DNA of 7,657 nucleotides, taken from Pseudomonadota bacterium (lineage in GTDB: Bacteria; Pseudomonadota; Gammaproteobacteria; Burkholderiales; Burkholderiaceae_C). The stretch is taken from NCBI GenBank assembly GCA_023438115.1, contig JAEZEB010000068.1, positions 1 through 7,657 of the forward strand, read 5' to 3'. Under the pieces are notes generated by a model that searched no databases, had not been told where the DNA came from, and saw only the letters and a program-made list of their open reading frames with translations. Made by a program: the position numbers and the translations under genes. Positions 1 through 4,770 of the stretch are shown here, piece by piece (the stretch's first letter is position 1; each line of letters begins with the position of its first letter).

Positions 1-63
1 GGGCAGCGCGAGCGCCGCGGCCGCCGCGGCGCCCAGGCGCAAGGCGGCGCGGCGCGTGCTCAT
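1..63 (-). CDS. Exported protein, N-terminal fragment (signal peptide only)
   Basis: This is the 5' end of a minus-strand gene that runs off the left edge; only 21 codons are visible. The peptide begins MSTRRAALRLG and continues into an alanine/leucine-rich hydrophobic stretch, so it is an export signal. The adjacent arginines after Ser-Thr resemble a twin-arginine (Tat) signal, but a Sec signal with two basic residues is equally possible. The ATG (61-63) overlaps the TGA (60-62) of the upstream hydrolase gene as ATGA, which implies translational coupling and the same operon. The mature protein lies outside the window, so no function can be given. A role linked to the hydrolase is inferred from position only. 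Confidence 0.7.
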   Translation of the reverse strand, partial: MSTRRAALRLGAAAAAALALP

Positions 64-1013
64 TTCACCTGCCTTTCCATCAGCAGGTAGGTGTTGTAGG
101 CGTTCATGCGATTGGCCTCGCGGAACAGCGGCAGGTGCGCGAAGCGCGACCAGTCCGTGCGCGCGTACACCTCGTCGAAGGGCTCCATGTCGCGCGCCGC
201 CGCGCCCATGCTCTCGCGCAGCCAGGCCAGATAGTCGCGGGTGAGCTGCAAGTCCTCGCGCGCCCGCGTCGAGAGCGCGCCGTGCCCCGGCACCACCACC
301 TTCGGCTGCATCGCCAGCAGCAGGTCGAGCGAGTCGATCCAGTGGCGGCTGTCGGCCTGGCCCACGAAGGGAATGCGGCCCTCGAACACGAGGTCGCCCG
401 CGAACAGCACGCCCTCGGAGGGCAGGTGCACGACCAGGTCCTCCGGCGTGTGGGCCGGCCCCACCGGTTGCAGCTGCAGGCGCACGCCCCCGACCACCAG
501 CTCGCGGGGCCCGTCCAGCCATTCGTCGGGCTCCACGAGGGCGGTGTCGCCGTCGATCCAGGGCGCGAGGTCCTTGCGCGACACCTTCAGCCGCTGCTTC
601 GCGGTGTCGGAATGCAGGTAGTCGAGCCCGCCGCGATGGGCGAGGATGCGCGCGCCGCGGCGGCGGAACTCCTGCAGGCCATAGATATGGTCGGCGTGGT
701 AGTGCGTCACCACCACGTGCGTCACCGGCTGCGGCGTGATGCGGGCGATCGCCTCCAGCAGCTCGCGCGCGAGCGCGGGCGAGCCGAGGGCGTCGATGAC
801 GACCACGCCCGCGGGCGTGACGACGAAGCCGGCGTTGGAGATGAAGTTGCGGTTGGCGGGGCTGCCCAGCGCGGCCTCGCCCTGCACGAACCAGGCCGAA
901 GGCGACACCTGCCGTGGGACGACCTTGCGCGGCTGCGCCTGCTGCGCCGTCGCCGCGGCCCCCAGCACGAGCGCCGCGGCGGCGGCGATCCAGCCCTTCC
1001 AGGATGAACGCAC
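60..1013 (-). CDS. Exported metallo-beta-lactamase-fold hydrolase, SoxH-like
   Basis: A 317-residue MBL-fold protein. It has an N-terminal signal peptide (basic MRSSWKGW, then an Ala/Leu core, probable cut near A23-Q24), so it should act in the periplasm. The metal site is complete: THYHADH gives H104, H106, D108 and H109, with H188 in GPAHTPED, D207 in FAGDLVF and H244 in VPGHG. This set supports a dinuclear metal hydrolase. Length, export and the THYHADH motif resemble SoxH and the quinoprotein-relay MBL proteins rather than the smaller persulfide dioxygenases (ETHE1) or true beta-lactamases; this assignment is from memory of the families. The substrate is unknown, and a thioester or sulfur-conjugate is a guess. 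The start is GTG (1011-1013), supported by GGAGG at 1021-1025 seven bases upstream. The gene lies 61 bp after the ArsR gene, and its stop overlaps the next start. Confidence 0.87.
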   Translation of the reverse strand: MRSSWKGWIAAAAALVLGAAATAQQAQPRKVVPRQVSPSAWFVQGEAALGSPANRNFISNAGFVVTPAGVVVIDALGSPALARELLEAIARITPQPVTHVVVTHYHADHIYGLQEFRRRGARILAHRGGLDYLHSDTAKQRLKVSRKDLAPWIDGDTALVEPDEWLDGPRELVVGGVRLQLQPVGPAHTPEDLVVHLPSEGVLFAGDLVFEGRIPFVGQADSRHWIDSLDLLLAMQPKVVVPGHGALSTRAREDLQLTRDYLAWLRESMGAAARDMEPFDEVYARTDWSRFAHLPLFREANRMNAYNTYLLMERQVK

Positions 1014-1050
1014 GGCAGGACCTCCGGCCCGATCAAATAAGTGACGGCTG

Positions 1051-1056
1051 ATTATA
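1051..1056 (-). promoter_or_regulatory. Perfect TATAAT -10 hexamer before the MBL hydrolase gene
   Basis: The minus strand reads TATAAT across 1056 to 1051, in the 61-bp gap between the ArsR stop and the hydrolase GTG. An exact -10 in such GC-rich DNA is notable and places a start site near 1044, giving a leader of about 30 bases that contains the GGAGG ribosome site. The -35 region (about 1074-1079, GCTGAG) is poor, so either an activator or another sigma factor is needed, or this is chance. If real, the hydrolase and the genes after it can be expressed apart from the repressor gene. Confidence 0.45.
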
Positions 1057-1074
1057 GGAGCCGCCGCCCGCCCC

Positions 1075-1413
1075 TCAGCGCAGGTCCGACTCGATCGCGA
1101 TCTGCGTGCAGACCGCGCGGCACAGCGTGACGACGCGATCGTTGATGATGCGGTAGAAGATCTGCACGCCCTCGCGCCGCTTGCCGATCACGCCGGCCTG
1201 GTAGAGCGTGTTGAGGTGCTGCGACATGTTGGGCTGCGTGGTGGAGATCTCCTCCAGCAGCTGGCTGACGTTCTTCTCGCCGTTGCACAGGCTGCTGATG
1301 ATCTTCAGCCGCATCGGGGCCGACATCACGCGGAAGACCTCCGCCGCCGCCTCGAACACCTCGTCCGACTCGACCCCGTCCACCGCTTCGACCGCCGCCT
1401 GCCGCCTTGCCAT
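1075..1413 (-). CDS. ArsR/SmtB-family repressor, BigR/SqrR-like thiol sensor candidate
   Basis: A 112-residue winged-helix DNA-binding protein of usual family length. The fold is readable: a dimerisation helix (about 18-30), MSAPMRLKIISSL (30-42), recognition helix TTQPNMSQHLNTLYQAGVI (58-76) and the wing GKRREGVQIFYRI (77-89), then a C-terminal helix. The metal motif ELCVCDL of arsenic/cadmium sensors is absent; the matching place reads SSLCNGE with a single C43. Two further cysteines, C98 and C102, lie in the last helix. BigR, SqrR and related regulators sense sulfide or persulfides through one cysteine near this position and one in the last helix, so a reactive-sulfur role is plausible, more so with DsrE-like and YeeE-type genes nearby. 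The ATG is set by GGAGG at 1419-1423, five bases upstream. It probably represses its own operon; the operator is not identified. Confidence 0.88.
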   Translation of the reverse strand: MARRQAAVEAVDGVESDEVFEAAAEVFRVMSAPMRLKIISSLCNGEKNVSQLLEEISTTQPNMSQHLNTLYQAGVIGKRREGVQIFYRIINDRVVTLCRAVCTQIAIESDLR

Positions 1414-1464
1414 GAATGCCTCCGACTTAATCCCCGGGCCTATGGTAGCAAGGCGCCGGCGGCC

Positions 1465-1893
1465 TCACGGCTTGATGTAGGCGAAACCCTCGCGCGCCTG
1501 GAGCCGGCCGATGCGCGCCACCCCCGAAGGCGTGAATTCCGCGTCCATGTTGAACTGGTCCTTCTTCAGGTTGCGGCTGCGCAGCGTGATCTCGCAAACC
1601 TCGAAGCGCACGCCGCGCGCCTTGAGCGCGCTCACCAGCGAACCGTAGTCGATGTCGGGGTTCTTCTTGTCCTTCGCCCCCTCGAGCAGGAAGTCCACGC
1701 CGGCCGCGTGCGCCACCACGACGATCTTCGTGTCCGGCGCCACGTCCAGGTGGTTGCGGATGTTGCGCAGGCCCTTGGTGGCCTGGGCCTCGGCATCGTC
1801 GACGTGGTAGACGACCTGGTCCTGGGCGAAGGCCGGCACGGCGAGCAGCGAGGCGAGGGACAGGATGGCCAGCAGGCGGGCGAAACGGGTCAT
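1465..1893 (-). CDS. Secreted DsrE-like protein
   Basis: A 142-residue protein with a clear Sec signal peptide (MTRFARLLAIL then a hydrophobic core, AFA-Q cut after A23). The remaining ~119 residues look like the DsrE/DsrF/TusD fold: alternating strands and helices with KIVVVAHAAGVDFLL (56-70), YGSLVSALKARGVRFEVC (83-100) and a tail containing FTPSGVARIGRLQAREGFAYIKP. The mature protein has one cysteine, C100, at the place where DsrE-family proteins carry the persulfide-bearing cysteine, so sulfur binding or transfer in the periplasm is a reasonable prediction, not shown. The ATG is preceded by GGAGAG (1899-1904) at a five-base distance. It is the first gene of the minus-strand group, 51 bp before the ArsR gene, and probably under the divergent control region at about 1960-2020. 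Confidence 0.85.
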   Translation of the reverse strand: MTRFARLLAILSLASLLAVPAFAQDQVVYHVDDAEAQATKGLRNIRNHLDVAPDTKIVVVAHAAGVDFLLEGAKDKKNPDIDYGSLVSALKARGVRFEVCEITLRSRNLKKDQFNMDAEFTPSGVARIGRLQAREGFAYIKP

Positions 1894-1917
1894 GCGACTC
1901 TCCGGGAGGGCGCCGTC

Positions 1918-1934
1918 CGGGCGCCGGGCGCCCG
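1918..1934 (-). other. GC-rich hairpin in the DsrE-like gene leader
   Basis: CGGGCGC (1918-1924) and GCGCCCG (1928-1934) form a perfect 7-bp stem around a 3-base loop. GGGCGCC also occurs three times (1908, 1919, 1926), so alternative pairings are possible. On the minus-strand transcript the stem lies about 14 bases upstream of the ribosome site (1899-1904), so it could affect translation or RNA stability. No T-run follows on either strand, so it is not an intrinsic terminator. Confidence 0.4.
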
Positions 1935-1959
1935 AACATACCTCAGATCCGGGCCTTCC

Positions 1960-2020
1960 TCTTCAGGATATTGCTGATTGCTTCCTTTCGAATGTACTGT
2001 AATCCTGCGCCCCAAACAAA
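1960..2020. promoter_or_regulatory. Divergent control region between DsrE-like and PhnD-like genes
   Basis: This is the most AT-rich stretch of the window, set between two divergently read genes. Minus-strand candidate: TTGTTT (2019-2014), 17 bases, TACATT (1996-1991), which would drive the DsrE-like gene. Plus-strand candidate: TTGCTG (1971-1976), 18 bases, TACTGT (1995-2000), which would drive the PhnD-like gene. Matches to consensus are moderate. A short tandem repeat ATTGCT/ATTGCT starts at 1970 and 1977, the palindrome TTCGAA lies at 1987-1992, and AGGAT (1965-1969) faces ATCCT (2002-2006). One regulator here, for instance the ArsR protein, could control both directions. No clean long operator palindrome was found. 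Confidence 0.45.
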
Positions 2021-2034
2021 AAGGAGCGAGGAAG
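2021..2034 (+). promoter_or_regulatory. Ribosome binding site that fixes the PhnD-like start
   Basis: AAGGAG (2021-2026) and GAGGAAG (2028-2034) lie directly before the ATG at 2038. The second is rather close (3 bases) and the first rather far (11 bases), so either may pair. They support starting at 2038 rather than at the in-frame upstream start at 1978, which has no such site and would add a non-signal-like stretch overlapping the promoter region. Confidence 0.65.
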
Positions 2035-2037
2035 ACG

Positions 2038-2856
2038 ATGCGAAAGAAGCTGGCGCTTGCCGTGGCATTGTGGGCGGCATGGCCCGCCTGGGGACAGGAC
2101 CTGGTGATGGCCGTGAGCGAGGGCACCTCGGGCGGCCTCGACCACGCGCAGGTGATCGCCAAGTACCAGGGACTCGCGGACGTCGTGGGCCGCAGCATGA
2201 AGCGCAAGGTCAACGTCGTCTTCGCGCGCGAGTTCGCGCAGCTGGAGGACGGCATGAAGAACCGCCGCTTCGACTTCGTGATCGCGCGGCCCAGCGACTA
2301 CCCGGCCCGCGGGGTCAAGCTGTACGGCTACCACTACCTCGCAAGCGCCAAGCCCGACGGCCAGTGCCTGCTGATCACCGGCAAGGACTCCGGCATCCGC
2401 AGCGTCGCCGACCTGCGCGGCAAGCGCCTCGTGTTGCCGGAACCGGCTGCGTACATGACCAAGTTCTGTCGCGCCGAGCTGCGCGAACTGGGCTTCGACC
2501 TGGAGAAGGAGAACGTCAAGTACGTGCGCGAGCAGGGCGCCGTCGCCTTCTACATCGAGAACAAGCTGGCCGACGCCGGCGGCATCGCCTCCTATTCCGG
2601 CGTGGCGAAGAAGTGGGGCAGGGACGGGCAGGTGGTGCTGCACCGCAGCCGCCCCCAACCCTACTTCCCGCTGGTCGCCGCGGCGCACGTCACCGAGGCG
2701 CAGCGCGCGGAGATCCGCAAGTCGCTGGCGGCGATGCACGAGACGCCCGCCGACCAGCCGGTGCTCAAGACCATCGGCATCGAATCCTTCGACACCGGAT
2801 CCGGCCAGCGGCTCGAGCAGCTGCTGGACTGGCTGGGCGCCGACGCGGCCAACTGA
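2038..2856 (+). CDS. PhnD-like periplasmic substrate-binding protein (orphan)
   Basis: A 272-residue exported protein. A signal peptide MRKKLALAVALWAAWPAWGQ is cut near residue 20, and the mature part has a type-2 periplasmic binding fold of the phosphate/phosphite/phosphonate (PhnD) class. Recognisable pieces are DLVMAVSEGTSGG (21-33), a first lobe ending in RRFDFVIARPSDYPARG (76-92), and the lobe switch SVADLRGKRLVLPEPAAYMTKF followed by the second lobe with YIENKLADAGGIASYSG. Two cysteines (C110, C144) could form a disulfide. Nearby genes encode no ABC permease or ATPase, so it is an orphan binding protein; orphan members are frequent in Burkholderiales. The ligand is unknown. A phosphonate role is not supported by context, and an oxyanion linked to sulfur uptake would suit the adjacent YeeE-type gene, but this is inference. 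Confidence 0.83.
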   Translation: MRKKLALAVALWAAWPAWGQDLVMAVSEGTSGGLDHAQVIAKYQGLADVVGRSMKRKVNVVFAREFAQLEDGMKNRRFDFVIARPSDYPARGVKLYGYHYLASAKPDGQCLLITGKDSGIRSVADLRGKRLVLPEPAAYMTKFCRAELRELGFDLEKENVKYVREQGAVAFYIENKLADAGGIASYSGVAKKWGRDGQVVLHRSRPQPYFPLVAAAHVTEAQRAEIRKSLAAMHETPADQPVLKTIGIESFDTGSGQRLEQLLDWLGADAAN

Positions 2857-2897
2857 TCCACGCCGGCCAGACGCCCACGGCAGCGCGCGGGCTTCCT

Positions 2898-2935
2898 GCC
2901 GGGCGGTAAACTCCGCAGCTTCGCTGCCGCCCGGC
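2898..2935 (+). promoter_or_regulatory. TAAACT promoter element inside an inverted repeat, before the YeeE-type gene
   Basis: GCCGGGCGG (2898-2906) pairs perfectly with CCGCCCGGC (2927-2935). Between them lies TAAACT (2907-2912), a likely -10, and a nested GCAGC-TTC-GCTGC hairpin (2915-2927, sharing a base with the outer arm). The -10 context GGGCGGTAAACTCCG is like many Burkholderiales start regions; the -35 region is GC-rich and poor. A start near 2919 leaves a leader of about 45 bases. Read-through RNA from the PhnD-like gene would fold the whole structure, whereas RNA started here would lack the left arm. There is no T-run, so termination by this hairpin alone is unlikely. Confidence 0.45.
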
Positions 2936-2963
2936 GGCCGCGTCCCCACCTGCCCGACCTCCC

Positions 2964-4109
2964 ATGCGCCCCGAACTCGACCCCCGCACCCTCACCCTGA
3001 TCGTCGTCTGGGGCGGCCTCGCCCTGGGCCTCGTGCTCGGCGCGGTGGGCCAGGCCAGCCGCTTCTGCGTGCGCGGCGCCATCGCCGACTGGGTCGCCTT
3101 CCGCGGGCCGGGCCGGCTGGTGTCCTGGCTGCTGGCCATCGCCGTGGGCGCGGTGGCCGTGCAGGCGCTGGTCTCGGCCGGCCTCTTCGACGCGGGCCGC
3201 ACGATCTACTGGAGCGAGCGCTTCCCCTGGCTGTCCTACCTGGTCGGCGGCCTGCTGTTCGGCTACGGGATGATCCTGGCCGGCGGCTGCCCGCAGCGCT
3301 GCCTGGTCAAGGCCGGCCAGGGCAACCTGAAGGCCGCCGCGGTGCTGGTGGTCGTGGCCATCGTTTCGCTGATGACGCTGCGCGGCGCCTTCGCCCCGAT
3401 CCGCGTGGAGTGGCTGGACGCCTTCGGCGCCACGCTCGCCGGCTCGCAGGACCTGGGCGGCTTGCTGGGCCGCGCCTTCTCCGTGTCCGCCGACGGCCTG
3501 CGCTGGGCGATCACTTCCGCGCTCGCCGCCGCCGTCTTCGTGCTGGCCTGGCGCGTGCGCGCGCAGGTCGAGACCTGGCAGTGGGTGGGCGGCATCGTCG
3601 TCGGCCTGCTGGTCGGCGCGGCCTTCTTCCTCACCGGCGTGATCGGCTTCCTGCCCGAGCACCCCGAGACGCTGGAAGCCGCCTGGCTGGGCACGCAGTC
3701 GCGCCGTCCCGAAGCGCTGTCCTTCTCCGCGCCATTGGGCCACGGCCTCGATCTGCTGACGCTGTGGTCCGACAAATCCACCGTCGCCACCTTCGGCGTC
3801 ACGCTATCCCTGGGCGTGCTGCTCGGCGCCTTCGCCACCGCGAAGCTGCGCGGCGACTTCCGCCTCGAAACCTTCCGCACGCCGCGCGAGATGGGCGAGC
3901 ACGCCGCGGGCGCCGCGCTCATGGGCTTCGGCGGCATCACGGCCCTGGGCTGCTCGGTGGGCAACGGCGTCACGGGCCTCGCGATGCTCTCCACCGGCGC
4001 GATGCTTGCGATCGCGGGCATCTCCGTGGGCGCCTTGCTGGCGCTGGCGCGGCAGCTGCGCGCCTCGGAAGCCGGCTCGCCGTCCGGCGCGACGCCCGCC
4101 GGCGCCTGA
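2964..4109 (+). CDS. YeeE/YedE (TsuA-type) sulfur-compound transporter
   Basis: A 381-residue polytopic inner-membrane protein with about nine hydrophobic segments (roughly 10-30, 52-72, 90-108, 118-138, 177-195, 207-228, 270-290, 311-333, 338-360). Family motifs are clear: GQASRFCVRGAIADW with C35, GYGMILAGGCPQRCLVKAGQGN with C109 and C113, and GFGGITALGCSVGNGVTG with C330. In TsuA, the characterised thiosulfate importer, conserved cysteines in such motifs line the uptake path, so thiosulfate or a related sulfur anion is the likely substrate. C113 makes GGCPQRC a double-cysteine motif, and the second repeat lacks a cysteine matching C35. The ATG has no good ribosome site. The gene lies 107 bp after the PhnD-like gene, in the same direction. 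No TusA-type partner follows. Confidence 0.88.
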   Translation: MRPELDPRTLTLIVVWGGLALGLVLGAVGQASRFCVRGAIADWVAFRGPGRLVSWLLAIAVGAVAVQALVSAGLFDAGRTIYWSERFPWLSYLVGGLLFGYGMILAGGCPQRCLVKAGQGNLKAAAVLVVVAIVSLMTLRGAFAPIRVEWLDAFGATLAGSQDLGGLLGRAFSVSADGLRWAITSALAAAVFVLAWRVRAQVETWQWVGGIVVGLLVGAAFFLTGVIGFLPEHPETLEAAWLGTQSRRPEALSFSAPLGHGLDLLTLWSDKSTVATFGVTLSLGVLLGAFATAKLRGDFRLETFRTPREMGEHAAGAALMGFGGITALGCSVGNGVTGLAMLSTGAMLAIAGISVGALLALARQLRASEAGSPSGATPAGA

Positions 4110-4191
4110 CGGACCGAAGGCCCGGGGCGCGAGGGCCCTCTGGCACAATTCCGGCGGACCGTGACGCGTACGCATCGCGGAACCCGCTTTC

Positions 4192-4207
4192 CAACGCGCG
4201 CGCGTTG
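4192..4207. promoter_or_regulatory. Perfect 16-bp palindrome CAACGCGCGCGCGTTG
   Basis: The 16 bases at 4192-4207 equal their own reverse complement with no spacer. The right end shares TTG with the consensus -35 hexamer TTGACA at 4205-4210. Smaller dyads lie just upstream: GCGTACGC (4166-4173) and GCGG-AAC-CCGC (4177-4187). An operator placed over a -35 is the simplest reading. The alternating CG core could also arise from GC-rich background, so no regulator is named. Confidence 0.4.
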
Positions 4208-4233
4208 ACAGCCACCGCACCGGCCTGCACAGT
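4205..4233 (+). promoter_or_regulatory. Candidate sigma-70 promoter for the small periplasmic gene
   Basis: TTGACA (4205-4210) is an exact -35, and after 17 bases comes CACAGT (4228-4233), a weak -10 that keeps A2, A4 and T6. A start near 4240 would give a leader of about 30 bases to the ATG at 4272. An alternative -10-like CACAAT lies further upstream at 4144-4149 without a -35. The 162-base gap after the YeeE-type gene otherwise holds only the palindromes listed separately. Confidence 0.4.
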
Positions 4234-4237
4234 GCCT

Positions 4238-4284
4238 TGGCATCGGCCCACCACAGCCCCTGGCTTTGCACATGAACCGCTGGA
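4238..4284 (+). repeat. Leader direct repeat, copy A
   Basis: This segment matches 4724-4770 at a constant offset of 486 bases. Identical blocks are CAGCCCCTGG (4254-4263) and ATGAACCGCTGGA (4272-4284), with weaker similarity between them, upstream to ATCG (4242-4245), and for some 15 bases downstream. Each copy has one single-base gap, so the copies keep equal length. It covers the leader and first codons of the small periplasmic gene. Confidence 0.65.
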
Positions 4285-4691
4285 CCCGCACCGCCCTCCT
4301 GGGCCTTTCCTTCGCCGCCTTCTCCGCGAGCGCGCAGATCGAGTCCATCCGCAGCGCGCCGCGCGACGTGAAGCCGGCGGTCATCGCCGTGAGCGCCACG
4401 CCGCCGATCATCAAGCTCGATGGCAAGGACGACCGCTTCTCGCCCGGCGCCCGCATCCGCGACCGCGACAACCGCCTCGTGCTCACCGGCACGCTCGCCG
4501 GCAAGTCGGTCTACAGCGTCTACAAGCGCGACGCCGCCGGCCTCGTGCACGAGGTGTGGCTGCTGAACGAGGAGGAGTACAGGAAGCTCGGGGGCAAAGG
4601 CGGCGATGCGGGGGACGCGGAAGGCTACAAGCGCTTCCAGGAGCTGCTGGACCTGATCTGGCAGAACCGCTGGCTGCTGCTGGGACGCTGA
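4272..4691 (+). CDS. Small periplasmic protein of unknown function
   Basis: A 139-residue protein with a Sec signal peptide (MNRWTRTALLGLSFAAF, cut at SASA-Q, near residues 22-23). The mature part is basic, has no cysteine, and contains a beta-rich core: VIAVSATPPIIKLDGKD, then RFSPGARIRDRDNRLVLTG and LAGKSVYSVYKRDAAGLVHE, followed by VWLLNEEEYRKL. A Gly/Asp linker and a helical tail ending in two tryptophans (IWQNRWLLLGR) follow. Similar short exported proteins are familiar to me from Burkholderiales genomes, always as hypotheticals, so I give no function. ATG 4272 is chosen over the in-frame TTG at 4266, which would add only two residues. No Shine-Dalgarno is visible. The leader and first codons recur before miaB. 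Confidence 0.75.
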   Translation: MNRWTRTALLGLSFAAFSASAQIESIRSAPRDVKPAVIAVSATPPIIKLDGKDDRFSPGARIRDRDNRLVLTGTLAGKSVYSVYKRDAAGLVHEVWLLNEEEYRKLGGKGGDAGDAEGYKRFQELLDLIWQNRWLLLGR

Positions 4692-4723
4692 AGCTCCACG
4701 GGGCGGGCGCGCACCCCGGCGGG

Positions 4724-4729
4724 TAGAAT
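4724..4729 (+). promoter_or_regulatory. TAGAAT -10 element before miaB
   Basis: GCGGGTAGAATCGCCG has the form often seen at Burkholderiales start sites, with TAGAAT as -10 (5 of 6 to consensus). The -35 region at about 4701-4706 (GGGCGG) is poor. A start near 4736 would produce a short leader before the 27-codon ORF at 4758 and about 100 bases before miaB. The corresponding place in repeat copy A reads TGGCAT (4238-4243). Confidence 0.5.
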
Positions 4730-4770
4730 CGCCGCCCTCAGCCCCTGGATCTACACCATGAACCGCTGGA
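4724..4770 (+). repeat. Leader direct repeat, copy B
   Basis: This is the second copy of the segment at 4238-4284, with CAGCCCCTGG (4739-4748) and ATGAACCGCTGGA (4758-4770) unchanged. It begins about at the -10 TAGAAT, and similarity fades about 15 bases past 4770. It supplies the leader and first codons of the small ORF in front of miaB. A partial tandem duplication of the periplasmic gene's 5' end is the simplest origin. Confidence 0.65.

Noticed and set aside
135..1007. Plus-strand open frame of 290 codons opposite the MBL hydrolase
   Set aside because: The minus strand shows a complete metal-binding motif set; the plus frame is Arg/His-rich and featureless.
60..1013. Beta-lactamase or ETHE1-type persulfide dioxygenase
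   Set aside because: The length, signal peptide and motif spacing fit the SoxH-like MBL group better, and resistance or dioxygenase activity cannot be supported from this sequence.
1978..2037. Longer N-terminus for the PhnD-like protein from an upstream in-frame start
   Set aside because: It would pass through the promoter-like region and ribosome site; the protein from 2038 begins with a normal signal peptide.
2038..2856. Phosphonate uptake operon
   Set aside because: Only the binding protein is present; there is no phnC, phnE or C-P lyase gene in the window.
2661..3743. Minus-strand open frame of 360 codons across the PhnD-like and YeeE-type genes
   Set aside because: It crosses two supported genes and the gap between them, with low-complexity composition and no family motif.
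4116..4140. Possible terminator after the YeeE-type gene (GGCCC/GGGCC stem and GAGGGCCCTC)
   Set aside because: The stem is short and no T-run follows on either strand.
4141..4156. TGGCAC resembling a sigma-54 -24 element, and CACAAT (4144-4149) as a -10
   Set aside because: No GC-containing -12 element follows at the needed distance, and CACAAT has no -35; TTGACA at 4205 is the better candidate.
4266..4271. TTG start two codons upstream for the small periplasmic protein
   Set aside because: ATG 4272 gives a normal signal peptide and is the codon kept in both repeat copies.
4699..4718. Possible terminator after the small periplasmic gene (CGGGG/CCCCG stem)
   Set aside because: It is only five base pairs with a 10-base loop and no T-run, so not distinguishable from GC-rich background.
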